NCBI GenBank assembly: GCA_965230565.1
Contig: CBDDLH010000011.1
Coordinates: 1 to 64,000, forward strand
Direction: 5' to 3'
Length of the DNA stretch: 64,000 nt
Origin: BCD1 sp965230565
Lineage (GTDB): Bacteria; Bacteroidota; Bacteroidia; Chitinophagales; Saprospiraceae
A program made the translations under genes and the position numbers. The notes beneath the pieces were generated by a model. It did no database searches, was not told where the DNA came from, and saw only the letters and a program-made list of their open reading frames with translations. Below are positions 25,027 to 34,386 of the stretch, piece after piece. Every line of letters begins with the position of its first letter. The first letter of the stretch is position 1.

Positions 25027-25488
25027 TTATTGTAGAATAAAATCATGTGTGGCCGGAGGTCCTGCCAGTAGATCAGCAACACTTTTTTTGAAACCGATGT
25101 GCACAGAATCCTGCTGGTAGTTATGATAAGCCTCCTCGTTTAGAAATTCCATTTGCAGAACAACCTCGTAATCCGAAAGAGCCCTTTTGTCGCCCAGGTC
25201 TTTGAAAGAACCGGATTTAAAGTGATAAACTCCGGAAATGGAGGCTAGTGTTATGATACCCTCCATCAATCTCGTCCTGTCGGCATCAGAAATATCGTCC
25301 TTTACATTTAGATAAACGGTATGAACAAGTGTTGGGTTTTCTGTCTCAGAAGAATTGGCGGCGGCCTCCAAAGCCTCGTTTTTTTCAGATAATTCCTGTT
25401 GGCAGGCGGCCAATTGTTCCTGAAGATTATTTTGCTGACAACCAGCGAAGGTAATCAACAGAAGAAAAAATTTAAAGATGTTTTTCAT
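25027..25488 (-). CDS. Lipoprotein with a Dabb (stress-responsive alpha/beta-barrel) domain
   Basis: 153 residues from ATG 25488, which begins a lipoprotein signal (FFLLLITFAGC, Cys18). The longer in-frame start would place 28 basic residues ahead of the signal and is rejected. A short coiled-coil (about 24-45, EQLAACQQELSEKNEALE) precedes a ferredoxin-like Dabb domain (about 55-150: VHTVYLNVKDD, VYHFKSGSF, YEVVLQMEF, then the terminal HDFILQ). Dabb domains dimerise into an alpha/beta barrel; most have unknown substrates, some are polyketide cyclases. Its start overlaps the end of the kinase-like gene upstream by 17 bases, so the two are translationally linked. Confidence 0.75.
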   Translation of the reverse strand: MKNIFKFFLLLITFAGCQQNNLQEQLAACQQELSEKNEALEAAANSSETENPTLVHTVYLNVKDDISDADRTRLMEGIITLASISGVYHFKSGSFKDLGDKRALSDYEVVLQMEFLNEEAYHNYQQDSVHIGFKKSVADLLAGPPATHDFILQ

Positions 25489-26011
25489 GCTGCTCAATTT
25501 GTGACAAAAAATTACTGATCTCATTTTCATTGTTAAGAACAAACACCTGCTTTTCCCTTTTGATGACTTCAAGTTTATTCAGGATTTTGTCCCTGCGGGT
25601 TTTATTATAATGGTAAACATACTTAAGAAAATCGAAATCGAAACGTTCCCGGCAGCCGTCGGGCATGTCAAATCGGGTTTTGCCGTAATTGAGCGCTACC
25701 CTTTTAAAAACACGGAACAAACATAACCAGGTAGGACGGTTTAGGAAAACCACCGTGTCAGCTTTATTGAGCCGAATGTCCATCGTGCCGCCATAGTTAC
25801 CATCCATTATCCAGGTTGCCTCGTCGGAGGCTTTTTCTACAATACCTTCCCATTCTTCCGTTGAAGGCTCTGTCCAATTTGGCTTCCAGAATAACTGGTC
25901 CAGATGCACAAGCGGAAGGTCTGTCCTTTCATGGACTTTTTTTGCCAGGGTGGATTTGCCGGCTCCACAGCAACCGATGATCATTATTTTTTTTGGGATA
26001 TTAAATTTCAT
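25472..26011 (-). CDS. P-loop kinase of the FlaR/topology-modulation (adenylate kinase-like) family
   Basis: 179 residues from ATG 26011. The 49 upstream in-frame codons have no family features. Walker A GCCGAGKST is at residues 13-21; LPLVHLDQLFWKPNW (32-46) is the hallmark of small nucleotide-kinase-like proteins annotated as DNA topology modulation protein FlaR; WIMDGNYGGTMDIR and a lid with RRDK follow. Probably cytosolic phosphotransfer, substrate unknown; the FlaR name is historical and says little about function. It overlaps the Dabb lipoprotein gene by 17 bases. Confidence 0.75.
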   Translation of the reverse strand: MKFNIPKKIMIIGCCGAGKSTLAKKVHERTDLPLVHLDQLFWKPNWTEPSTEEWEGIVEKASDEATWIMDGNYGGTMDIRLNKADTVVFLNRPTWLCLFRVFKRVALNYGKTRFDMPDGCRERFDFDFLKYVYHYNKTRRDKILNKLEVIKREKQVFVLNNENEISNFLSQIEQHEKHL

Positions 26012-26384
26012 TATTGCATTGAAATATTTAGCTGGACATTTATTACTTTCTTTAAAAAGCAATTTGTTTGTTTCGTACTCGCCGAATTTATTCCACCTGT
26101 ACAGAAATCTGCCCCATTGACTTGATAAATAACAAAAGCGATTAGGATCGCTGAGCAATGAGCTACGTGAATTGATCGGTGAGCCTTTTTCGTACAGAAT
26201 TCCTCTTTTGCCAGGCCCAGAAACAGCTCACCGATCACGTTGTGCCTGCCTGACGGCATAGGCAGGCTCAATGATCTGTTACCAATTGCTTTCCTTGGAT
26301 CGTTTTTTGATATAATACTTTTTTCTGTACAGGTCGAATTCATACTGTGGGTACGGGTTATTTTATGGTTTAGTCAGTTCGCTT
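26012..26384. other. Intergenic region upstream of the kinase gene
   Basis: No supported gene. GATCGGTGAGC (26174-26184) and GCTCACCGATC (26228-26238) are perfect inverted repeats about 43 bases apart, and a 22-bp relative of the small palindrome (CCTGCC...GGCAGG, 26245-26266) follows. No promoter consensus was found. Confidence 0.5.
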
Positions 26385-26999
26385 TTAGTTAATTTCCGTT
26401 GTGGATATTCTCGATTTCAGAGGGTTATCCCAAAACCTTTCAAAGATTTTTGGACATTTTCTTTTTTGGCTTTCAGTATCATCTTCCGACCAGTCGAATA
26501 CAATTAATTCACTCAATTCCATTTCACTTTTTGATTTAAAATCCTGCTCAAATTTCTTTTCAATAATGTCATCTAAATCTTTTCCTTTTGAATCATAATA
26601 AACCTGCCTTGCGAATTCAGCCATAAAATCAAACTGGATATCTTCTTCATATTCATAGTTTTCGAATTCGGTTACTAAACTATCTGGATTTGATAGGGCA
26701 CTATAATACACTTTTTCCCCTCTTGTAATTAACCAACATCTGAAATAGTGAAAGGAAGAATCCCCACAACCTTTCATTGCAATATAGGAAGCAGCCCATA
26801 AATTAGGTTTGTAAGCCTTTCTATATAATTCGTAATTGTAATAGCAAAATCCAACAATTTCTTCTAGGGACATTTTCTGTAAATCATTCTTCAAAAGTTC
26901 CATTTGATTGGAAATTGAAGTAGCGCTTTTCAAAGAATTATCTAAAATCTTCCAAAATTCATTCTCCGATATCAAGTCTTTCCAGGATTTTTTCTCCAC
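26385..26999 (-). CDS. DUF4240 domain protein
   Basis: 204 residues, no signal peptide. It shows the DUF4240 pattern: an N-terminal FWKILD, a central helix with MSLEEIVGFCYYNYELY, then LWAASYIAMKGCGDSSFHYFRCWLI and GEKVYYSALSNPDSL. Function of the family is unknown; in other bacteria it occurs beside WGR-domain and toxin/immunity genes. The DNA here is noticeably richer in A/T than the flanking genes and no neighbour is co-oriented closely, which could mean a recently acquired gene. No terminator or promoter is seen. Confidence 0.75.
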   Translation of the reverse strand: MEKKSWKDLISENEFWKILDNSLKSATSISNQMELLKNDLQKMSLEEIVGFCYYNYELYRKAYKPNLWAASYIAMKGCGDSSFHYFRCWLITRGEKVYYSALSNPDSLVTEFENYEYEEDIQFDFMAEFARQVYYDSKGKDLDDIIEKKFEQDFKSKSEMELSELIVFDWSEDDTESQKRKCPKIFERFWDNPLKSRISTTEIN

Positions 27000-27162
27000 T
27001 TCTTTGATGGTTGAATCTGAATATCATTAAAAATTGTTACTTGTGCCTAACTCGCATTATTAGACAACTTTCCAACTTTCCATCCTTCCAAACAATTTTC
27101 CTAAACAATAAACTTGACCTGACCATCTAATTATTTCTAGATCCAGTTTATTCACATAATCA

Positions 27163-29058
27163 TCAAGGCCCTGGCGCCGGTTCAATGGTCCAGTATTCTT
27201 TTGAACCCTCCTCAATCCCAAGATAATTCCCGCTTTTGATCAATCGGTTCTTAATGTATTTTGGAGCTCCTGATTGGATATAAACCTCATCACCGTATTT
27301 TAGAACACCTTGTTTCAAGACATTCCTCATCAGGAACCACTTTTGTTCCGGGAAATTTTTGCGGTCGTTGGTACTATAATAATAACATTTTGATCCGGGT
27401 TCCCAGCTATGCGCTTTTTTGGAAGCGAACAGAGTGTTTCTGATGGCGGCTTCGAAAAAAGGCTCACCATTAAATTCAGGCGCTAAATATTCATCCGTCC
27501 TGATCTGTACCCTCTGCCCGTCATCAATGGTTTTGGTAAGCGTATTAAGGCTGAGTTGAAACCTCAGGGTAACAGGGCCAGACCCCAGGGTAGGATAATA
27601 TCCGGAAATATCAGATTCTGCAAAAGAAAGATACTGTCCGTCTCTGTGTTTTAAATAAATCGGATCCCCTAATTCAACCGCATCACCTATAGTCTTTGGA
27701 GGTGTTTTTTTGAAAACATTGTCATCCATTCTGGCCTCATTCCTCGTATTGACAAATTCGAAGGTGGGGGCATTGGTCACCCGTTCGCCCAGATTCCATT
27801 CAGATCTCGGTACATTGGGAAGCAAAACCTTCAAAACGGTTGCGATCATTGATGTATGATCAAAAGGGGTATTGGTTTCAGACCTGAAAACGGTACCTTC
27901 CTCAATATAAGGTGAACAAACAATGGCAGGAATCCTTACCCCAAATCGATCAAATTTGAATCCATACTGAACTCCCTTTGGCAGGGAAGCAGGAGGGTCG
28001 GTATTGCCCCAGGGAGGAACGGCTCCCCATGGAGGAGGTTCATGATCATAAGTGCCTCCATGCTCGTCGAAGAATATGAGCAACATAGTTTCCTGCCAGG
28101 CGGCCTGATTTTTGACCAGACTACTGTAGATTTTTTTAATAAAGGCTTCTCCAGGAGTCACATCTGAAGGTGGGTGGTATTCGTTACCCATAACCGAGAT
28201 CACATCCATAATGGCTCCACCCCATTTGGGTTCGATATAACTGAATGCCGGAAGTTCTCCGGACTCTGCAAGGTCATAGAATTTATCCATTTTATGGAAG
28301 TGCTTGTCTACATCCGGGATCTCCTCCACCATTGGAAAACAAAACCTGGTATAGGGGTGATCTGAGATCGCAGGCGGGTATTTGTCTTCCCAAAAAACTC
28401 CCCAGTCCGTGAAACCATTGTTGTTGAGGGTATTAAAAATGGTGTCCACCTCAAATTTATCTGCCGCCAGATGTTCAGTTACGATATTGGTACTCAAATA
28501 ACCATTGTCTACAAGCCCATTGGAAGTACCACATAAAGAAAAAGCCCTGTTGGCATTGGTTTGAGTGGGTACGGAAGAAAACCATTGGTCACAAACTGCA
28601 TATTTTTTAGCCAACCTGCTGATGACAGGTAATTCATATGGTAAATGCATGGCCATGATCTGGTAGATCGTATTGTAGTCATCCGAATCACAAATGGTTG
28701 AATAGTCCTTAAGGAAACCAGTCATTGAAGGCTTTTCATTTGGACTTATATCCTTCTTGTTGAAAAGCTGTCTGTTGACGTGTTCGTACTCTTCACCGGG
28801 ATCCCAACCAGGAGAATTGGTGGCTCTTACTCCGGGGAAGGGGCCGCTTTTTAGGTTCTTATCCTTCCAACTGGCAGTATTGATCAGGGCGTCCGGATCT
28901 TTTACATAAGCAAGGCCATTAAAGGTAGGTTCACCGGAAGCTGGTGCTGGAATATTGCGAAGAGGGGGATCCTCCTGGGTGTAGAGATAACCGAGCATGC
29001 TGTCGAACCCACGGTTCTCGAGCATAACTACAACGATCCTTTTGATATTTGGATTCAT
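27163..29058 (-). CDS. PF04185-family phosphoesterase (phospholipase C/acid phosphatase-like)
   Basis: 631 residues. It starts directly with the catalytic strand IKRIVVVMLENRGFDSMLGYL: E14-N-R and D19 are the metal-site motif of phospholipase C/AcpA enzymes. Other family motifs are MTGF, SLCGTSNG, and LLIFFDEHGGTYDHEPPP (Asp/Glu/His metal ligands). The last 160 residues (from about 470, DPIYLKHRDGQYLSF) form a beta-rich module resembling a beta-trefoil carbohydrate- or actin-binding fold. No signal peptide is present and no start further upstream provides one, so export is unclear. Hydrolysis of phospholipids or phosphomonoesters is likely; the substrate is not known. Confidence 0.83.
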   Translation of the reverse strand: MNPNIKRIVVVMLENRGFDSMLGYLYTQEDPPLRNIPAPASGEPTFNGLAYVKDPDALINTASWKDKNLKSGPFPGVRATNSPGWDPGEEYEHVNRQLFNKKDISPNEKPSMTGFLKDYSTICDSDDYNTIYQIMAMHLPYELPVISRLAKKYAVCDQWFSSVPTQTNANRAFSLCGTSNGLVDNGYLSTNIVTEHLAADKFEVDTIFNTLNNNGFTDWGVFWEDKYPPAISDHPYTRFCFPMVEEIPDVDKHFHKMDKFYDLAESGELPAFSYIEPKWGGAIMDVISVMGNEYHPPSDVTPGEAFIKKIYSSLVKNQAAWQETMLLIFFDEHGGTYDHEPPPWGAVPPWGNTDPPASLPKGVQYGFKFDRFGVRIPAIVCSPYIEEGTVFRSETNTPFDHTSMIATVLKVLLPNVPRSEWNLGERVTNAPTFEFVNTRNEARMDDNVFKKTPPKTIGDAVELGDPIYLKHRDGQYLSFAESDISGYYPTLGSGPVTLRFQLSLNTLTKTIDDGQRVQIRTDEYLAPEFNGEPFFEAAIRNTLFASKKAHSWEPGSKCYYYSTNDRKNFPEQKWFLMRNVLKQGVLKYGDEVYIQSGAPKYIKNRLIKSGNYLGIEEGSKEYWTIEPAPGP

Positions 29059-29421
29059 GTATGGAGGTTGTTTTGGTTGAATTCGAAATTTCTGATTAAA
29101 GAGAGTTGAATTTTTTTGAGTTCAAAAACCTCTGACTCGTTGCGGAAAAAGCATAGACAATTTAAAAATAATCTACGGGATAGTCAATAAAATGAAGGTT
29201 TGAGCAGGATTTTCGAAAAAAGGCCTATCGTAATTTGTTTGAATTCCGACAAAAATGCCATTGGATTTTTACTTTTTGTAAAATATACACTAACTTTGAA
29301 CTCCAGTCGGTTTGAGCACGATAATATTTCTGAAAATCATAATTAAAAATGTTTAAACTGAGCATCTGATTTTCTGTTTTCAAAAGAGAAAAGCAACCTA
29401 ACAAAAAAAATCGATAGAACC
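29059..29421. other. Divergent intergenic region before the amylase
   Basis: AT-rich, no gene. The best promoter sign for the amylase is TAACTTTG (29291-29298), a TAnnTTTG -7 box, leaving a leader of about 115 bases; a -33 element at proper spacing is not evident. No operator or riboswitch was recognised. Confidence 0.4.
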
Positions 29422-32400
29422 ATGAAGCATCTCATCGCTTTAATCACAATTGTTTTCACGTTTCATATGCTGCCAGCCCAAATGGTATACCTCAATCCTT
29501 CCAATGCTGGCGCTGATGAGGAAGTAACCCTGATATTTGATGCCAGTGAGGGTAATGGAGAACTCATCGGGGCTGAAAAGGTATACATGCACCACGGAGT
29601 AGTACTAAGTGGTCCTGACGGAACGGACTGGAATAACGTAATCGGTAATTGGGGATTGGATGACGGCGTCGGAGAAATGACTCCGGTAGCGGGAGAGACC
29701 GATCAGTGGGAAATAACTTTTTCACCTACCCTAAGAGCATATTTCGGTGTTTCTGAGTCTGAGACCATTTTCAGAATTTCGTGCGTTTTTCGCAGTGCCG
29801 ATGGCTCTGCAAAGGGAACACTTCCTGCAGGTCAATATGGCTGGGGAACAGTGGCCTCCAATCTGGATATTTATGTGGATTTGAATGCTCAGAATTTTGT
29901 GGGTATCTCCAGCCCTGTCACTCCGTATGGAGGTTTTGCTTTTTTAGACCAGGGAGCAACCGTTCCCATTGAAGCTTACGCTTCCTCCAATGTGACATCC
30001 ATGGAAATCTTGATTGATGAGGGTGATGGATATGAAGAAAAAACCAGTGTGACCTCAGGCACCACTATCGCTTTTGATTACACCGTGGAAGCTTCAGTTG
30101 ACCTGGATATTAAAATCACTGCGACCATAAATGGGGAGGACGTGGAAACAGATATGATCTACCCTATTGTCCTGGTCGGCGATCCGGAAGTGGAAGACCT
30201 TCCGGAAGGAGTTGATTTGGGAATAAATTACCATGAAGAAGATGAAACCAAAGTAACCTTGGTATTAGAAGCTCCCGGTAAAGAATTTGTCTACGTGGTG
30301 GGAGATTTTACCGATTGGAATGTTGAAGAAGGGTATTTGATGAAAAAAACACCTGACGGGGAAAAGTTCTGGCTTGAAATAAATGGCCTGACTCCCATGG
30401 AAGAGTACGTATTTCAATATTGGGTGGATGGTATTCATACCGTAGGTGATCCTTATGGGGATAAAACTGCGGACCCCTGGAATGATGTTTGGATCGAACC
30501 GGAAGTTTATCCTAACCTGCCGGAATTTAACCGACAGGAATTGGGTGTAGCTACTGTTTTGCAAACCGGACAAGAGCCTTATGCCTGGAGTACGACTGAA
30601 GATGAATGGCAGAGACCGGATATTGATCAATTAGTCATTTATGAATTACATGTCAGGGATTTCCTAAAATCACATTCCTATCAGGATCTCATTGACTCAT
30701 TGTCATATCTCAAGCGATTAGGCGTCGAAGCCATTGAGCTTATGCCCATAAATGAGTTTGAAGGCAATGATTCCTGGGGCTATAATCCTTCCTTCTATTT
30801 TGCTCCGGATAAATATTACGGGACCAAAAATGATTTGAAAGCTTTTATCGAAGCTGCTCACCAGGAAGGCATGGCTGTTATTCTCGATATAGTTTTAAAT
30901 CATGCTTATTTCCACAACCCTATGGTGAAAATGTATTTTGATTTTGATACATGGACGCCTTCCGCTGACAACCCCTGGTTTAATAAAGATTATGTTGGTC
31001 CATACCAATGGGGTTATGACTTCAACCATGAAAGTGAATATACCAAGGCTTTCATTGACAGGGTGAATGCCTATTGGATCGAGGAATTTCATTTTGATGG
31101 ATTCAGGTTTGACTTTACAAAAGGATTTACCAATTACGCTCCGGGAGGAAGTATTGACGGTTTTGACCAGTCGAGGATAAATATCCTCAAACGTATGGCC
31201 GATGAGATTTGGGAAGTCGACCCGGAGGCTTATATCATTCTTGAACACTGGGGGCCAGCAAATGAGGAAGCACAATTGTCCGATTATGGCATGAAGCTGT
31301 GGCGCAACAGAAGTTATGATTATGTGCCGGCTATTAATGGAGCCTCAGGAGGTTCTTTTAGTGGGATGAATACAGAGACACATGTTGCTTATTTTAATAG
31401 TCATGATGAAAGGAGAGTAGCTGAACATGCCCTGACCGAAGGGCTTTCCAGTGGAAGTTATGATGTGAAAAATCCATTGGTAATGTACGAAAGGGCCAAG
31501 ATGCTCGCAGCTTTTACCTACCTTTTTCCAGGACCAAAAATGATCTGGCAGTTTGATGAATTAGGCTATGATATAGATATCAATTTTAATGGACGTACCG
31601 GTGCCAAACCATTACCCTGGGGGGCAGACGGCCTTGGTTATTACGAAGATAGTTTAAGACAATACATTTATGATGCTTATGTTGGTATTATGGATGTGAG
31701 ACATCAGATTGGAGCAGAAGCTTTGGCATCTGCTGACATAAACCATGATAATACCGGAGCCACTCGTCGATTGGGTTATGATACAGATGGCATTGATCTG
31801 TTGGTTATAGGGAATTTTGGACTTGCAGCTGCCGATGTTTCTCCACAATTTGCCCAGGAAGGAATATGGTATGACTACTTTTCCGGAGATTCTATCAATG
31901 TCGAGAATATCTACGATGTGATCAATCTGGAAGCTGGAGAATGGCATATTTATACATCACAGAAAATATCAGATGGATTTCCCGGGGTAGTTGAAATTTT
32001 TGAAGATCCGGTAACCATCACCCCTTCCCCATTTACCAAAAACGATGAGATCACTATCAGGTTTGATGCCACCAAGGCACAGCCGAATGGAACAAATGGT
32101 TTGGTGGGGGCAGAAAAAGTTTACATCCATTCCGGAGTACTCATTGATCATCCGGATAGTACGGATTTGTCCAATATTGTAGGAAACCTTATCGATGATG
32201 GTCTTGGAGAGATGACAGAAGTTGAGGAAGATATTTGGGAAATTACCCTGACTCCTGCTGATTATTACAATATACCTGAAGATCTGGATATTTACAAACT
32301 GGGTATGTATTTCCGCGATGCAACCAATGAGAATTTAGGTATGGGATTCCGAAATGATTGGATTTATAGAAACGTTGCTTCAGGACTTCCTTTTATAACC

Positions 32401-33057
32401 ATTGATCCGCCTGCTTTTGATGCTGATACTGAAATTACCATAACCTTTAACGCCAAACAAGGGAACCGTGAACTCGTTGGTGAAGATAAGGTATACATAC
32501 ACAGTAGTATGGGAACTGTTGATACGGAAAACCCACAGTCTTCTGCCTGGAATAATGCGGTAGGGAATTGGGGAGAAGATGACGGGGTAGGTCAGATGAG
32601 TCCTGTGTCCGGTGCGACAGATATGTGGGAGATTACTCTTGTGCCGAAGACTTATTATGGTTTAGGTAATGGAGAATTTCCATATTGGCTGGCTGCAGTT
32701 TTCAGAAGTGCTGATGGAAATAAAAAAGGTACTGGTACTCCCGGCGAGTTGGAAAATGGTTTCATCGCTTCTAATCTTGACTTTTTCATCAGGAACGAGG
32801 GAACGAATTCAGTCTCAGATTGGGAAGAAGCTGCTCAGGCCAGCGTTTTCCCAAATCCGACTAGCGGGTATGTCAATCTCAGTGATTTTCCGGGAGATTT
32901 TGCTTTCGAACTTTTTGATTTGAACGGAAAAGCTGTGTTTACAAAATTGATCATTGGAGATAAAATGGTTCAATTGCCTGCATTGCCTGATGGAACATAT
33001 TTTTACCGCATCACACAAGGCAAAAAGCAAAAAGGCGGCAGAATTGTTTTGTATTGA
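29422..33057 (+). CDS. Secreted multidomain GH13 alpha-amylase with T9SS sorting domain
   Basis: 1211 residues. The signal peptide is 1-19. A beta-sandwich module (about 21-155) recurs twice near the C-terminus (about 863-990 and 991-1125) and once in the GH13-GH31 fusion. A CBM48-like domain (about 275-345, VYVVGDFTDWN) precedes the GH13 barrel (about 400-760): DIVLNH (489-494), GFRFD (560-564, nucleophile D564), acid/base E608 in IILEHW and NSHDE (659-663). About 1139-1211 (VFPNPTSG...RIVLY) is a type IX C-terminal sorting domain, so the enzyme should cross the outer membrane and be released or anchored at the surface. Architecture suits a starch, glycogen or pullulan-type substrate. Monocistronic with its own terminator. 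Confidence 0.92.
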   Translation: MKHLIALITIVFTFHMLPAQMVYLNPSNAGADEEVTLIFDASEGNGELIGAEKVYMHHGVVLSGPDGTDWNNVIGNWGLDDGVGEMTPVAGETDQWEITFSPTLRAYFGVSESETIFRISCVFRSADGSAKGTLPAGQYGWGTVASNLDIYVDLNAQNFVGISSPVTPYGGFAFLDQGATVPIEAYASSNVTSMEILIDEGDGYEEKTSVTSGTTIAFDYTVEASVDLDIKITATINGEDVETDMIYPIVLVGDPEVEDLPEGVDLGINYHEEDETKVTLVLEAPGKEFVYVVGDFTDWNVEEGYLMKKTPDGEKFWLEINGLTPMEEYVFQYWVDGIHTVGDPYGDKTADPWNDVWIEPEVYPNLPEFNRQELGVATVLQTGQEPYAWSTTEDEWQRPDIDQLVIYELHVRDFLKSHSYQDLIDSLSYLKRLGVEAIELMPINEFEGNDSWGYNPSFYFAPDKYYGTKNDLKAFIEAAHQEGMAVILDIVLNHAYFHNPMVKMYFDFDTWTPSADNPWFNKDYVGPYQWGYDFNHESEYTKAFIDRVNAYWIEEFHFDGFRFDFTKGFTNYAPGGSIDGFDQSRINILKRMADEIWEVDPEAYIILEHWGPANEEAQLSDYGMKLWRNRSYDYVPAINGASGGSFSGMNTETHVAYFNSHDERRVAEHALTEGLSSGSYDVKNPLVMYERAKMLAAFTYLFPGPKMIWQFDELGYDIDINFNGRTGAKPLPWGADGLGYYEDSLRQYIYDAYVGIMDVRHQIGAEALASADINHDNTGATRRLGYDTDGIDLLVIGNFGLAAADVSPQFAQEGIWYDYFSGDSINVENIYDVINLEAGEWHIYTSQKISDGFPGVVEIFEDPVTITPSPFTKNDEITIRFDATKAQPNGTNGLVGAEKVYIHSGVLIDHPDSTDLSNIVGNLIDDGLGEMTEVEEDIWEITLTPADYYNIPEDLDIYKLGMYFRDATNENLGMGFRNDWIYRNVASGLPFITIDPPAFDADTEITITFNAKQGNRELVGEDKVYIHSSMGTVDTENPQSSAWNNAVGNWGEDDGVGQMSPVSGATDMWEITLVPKTYYGLGNGEFPYWLAAVFRSADGNKKGTGTPGELENGFIASNLDFFIRNEGTNSVSDWEEAAQASVFPNPTSGYVNLSDFPGDFAFELFDLNGKAVFTKLIIGDKMVQLPALPDGTYFYRITQGKKQKGGRIVLY

Positions 33058-33088
33058 TAATTTGAGTAAACTTTTTGCGAGATAAAAT

Positions 33089-33131
33089 AGGGCCGGGATC
33101 AGCAATGGTTTGCTTTGATCCCGGCCTTATT
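33089..33131 (+). terminator. Terminator after the amylase
   Basis: GGCCGGGATC (33091-33100) pairs with GATCCCGGCC (33117-33126); AGCA/TGCT extends the stem inside. A short T-rich tail TTATTTG follows, so it is strong in stem but weak in U-run. Confidence 0.7.
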
Positions 33132-33387
33132 TGTTGAAGCTGTTTTAAAACAACTTCCTGATTATTATCACACTTTTGCCTTTTGAAACGTTCAAAATAT
33201 GGGAGCAGGCCAAATACATCAACTCTTTGATGAGGAACATTGAAATCCTTCAAAGTTTTCTGTATTTTTGAAGCAAACCCACCACATCATCCTTTCTGGA
33301 ACTATCGTAAATGCTTACAGCCGGTTGCTACTGATTAAGCTGCTAACCTTTCCGGGTAAGCTTTACTTAAATGAAAAACTTGTGACT
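33132..33387. promoter_or_regulatory. Intergenic region with promoter for the MORN gene (ATTG-N20-TATTTTTG)
   Basis: TTG at 33240-33242 and TATTTTTG at 33263-33270 are spaced 20 bases apart, matching the Bacteroidota promoter. The implied start near 33277 lies downstream of the TTG codon at 33268 that would open the longest frame, so translation most likely begins at ATG 33388 after a leader of about 110 bases. Confidence 0.55.
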
Positions 33388-34071
33388 ATGAAAAATTTCA
33401 AAACTATTTCACTAATCGTCCTGTCCGTATTTATCAGTTTACCCTTAATGGGACAGAAAAAGTGCAGGGTGATGGCTATTAATCTCAAAGGAACCTACGA
33501 AGGAGCCTGTGAAAAAGGACTCGCCCACGGTAAGGGTATTGCTGTTGGCAAAGATACTTATGAAGGGAGTTTTAAAAAGGGGTATCCGCAAGGGAAGGGA
33601 AAATGCCATTATGCTGATGGTTCTGTTTATGATGGAGATTGGAAAAAAGGAATGAGGCATGGCAAAGGGGAATATGCCTTTCAAATTGATGGACGGGACA
33701 CCGTAACAGTTGGCAGGTGGAAAAATGATGAGTATGCAGGTCCCATTACCGAGAAACCTTATCAGGTAAATTTAGTCAGGGGAGTTGATCGTTATTCTAT
33801 TCGGAAAATTAAGGAAGGTGATCGGGTTCATATTAAAATCCTGCAAAATGGTATGACTAATACAGGAATTGAGGATTTTTTGATTTTTGGCGACAGGGGC
33901 CAAAGAGTCAACCTCAATAATGCCTATGGCTATGAAAATATTGAGGAATTTCCATTCAAATGTAAAATCACCTACATTACTCAAAACAAACTGAGGACAG
34001 CTAAAAATGAGGTCATTTTCACCTTTACAATAAATGAACCGGGTGATTGGGAAGTAATACTTCACAACTAG
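33388..34071 (+). CDS. Exported MORN-repeat protein
   Basis: 227 residues from ATG 33388, which begins a signal peptide (LIVLSVFISLPLMGQ). Residues about 37-110 hold three to four MORN repeats (GTYEGACEKGLAHGKG, DTYEGSFKKGYPQGKG, SVYDGDWKKGMRHGKG, then a degenerate one). The C-terminal 110 residues are beta-rich and unrecognised, ending in NEPGDWEVILHN. MORN repeats form an elongated beta-sheet used in protein or lipid contact; bacterial exported versions have no fixed function. It has its own promoter and terminator. Confidence 0.8.
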   Translation: MKNFKTISLIVLSVFISLPLMGQKKCRVMAINLKGTYEGACEKGLAHGKGIAVGKDTYEGSFKKGYPQGKGKCHYADGSVYDGDWKKGMRHGKGEYAFQIDGRDTVTVGRWKNDEYAGPITEKPYQVNLVRGVDRYSIRKIKEGDRVHIKILQNGMTNTGIEDFLIFGDRGQRVNLNNAYGYENIEEFPFKCKITYITQNKLRTAKNEVIFTFTINEPGDWEVILHN

Positions 34072-34112
34072 TTGACGCTTGTCTTCCTTTATTGAACGGT
34101 ATTGATAAAATG

Positions 34113-34152
34113 TTAACCGGGAATGGTTTTAAGAAATCATTCCCGGTTTTTT
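34113..34152 (+). terminator. Terminator after the MORN gene
   Basis: AACCGGGAATG (34115-34125) pairs perfectly with CATTCCCGGTT (34138-34148), followed by a T-run to 34152. Confidence 0.92.
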
Positions 34153-34386
34153 ATAAATAATTGCTATTCATTTGATTAGTAAAAAAAGAAAGACTCAGGT
34201 TTCCTGAATATTAATTTAAAGTTATTTTTTTGAAAAATCTATCTCCGCTTTTCTAAGACATTGTTTACCTAAAATAAACAAATCAAAGGATGCAATAAGA
34301 AATGCTAACAAAAACGTAAACCGTGCCAAATATGTGGTTAATACCTGCAGAGTAGTTTTGCTTTTTTAAAGAAAAAACATCAAAAC
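34153..34386. promoter_or_regulatory. Leader region of the TonB receptor-phytase operon
   Basis: No gene. TAGTTTTG at 34353-34360 is an exact TAnnTTTG -7 box 26 bases before the ATG; a good -33 at 19-21 bases is missing. No PhoB-like direct repeat is obvious. Confidence 0.4.

Noticed and set aside
26011..26343. Minus-strand ORF of 110 codons upstream of the kinase gene
   Set aside because: Runs through the inverted repeats at 26174-26266, no family and no ribosome site; overlaps the real kinase start.
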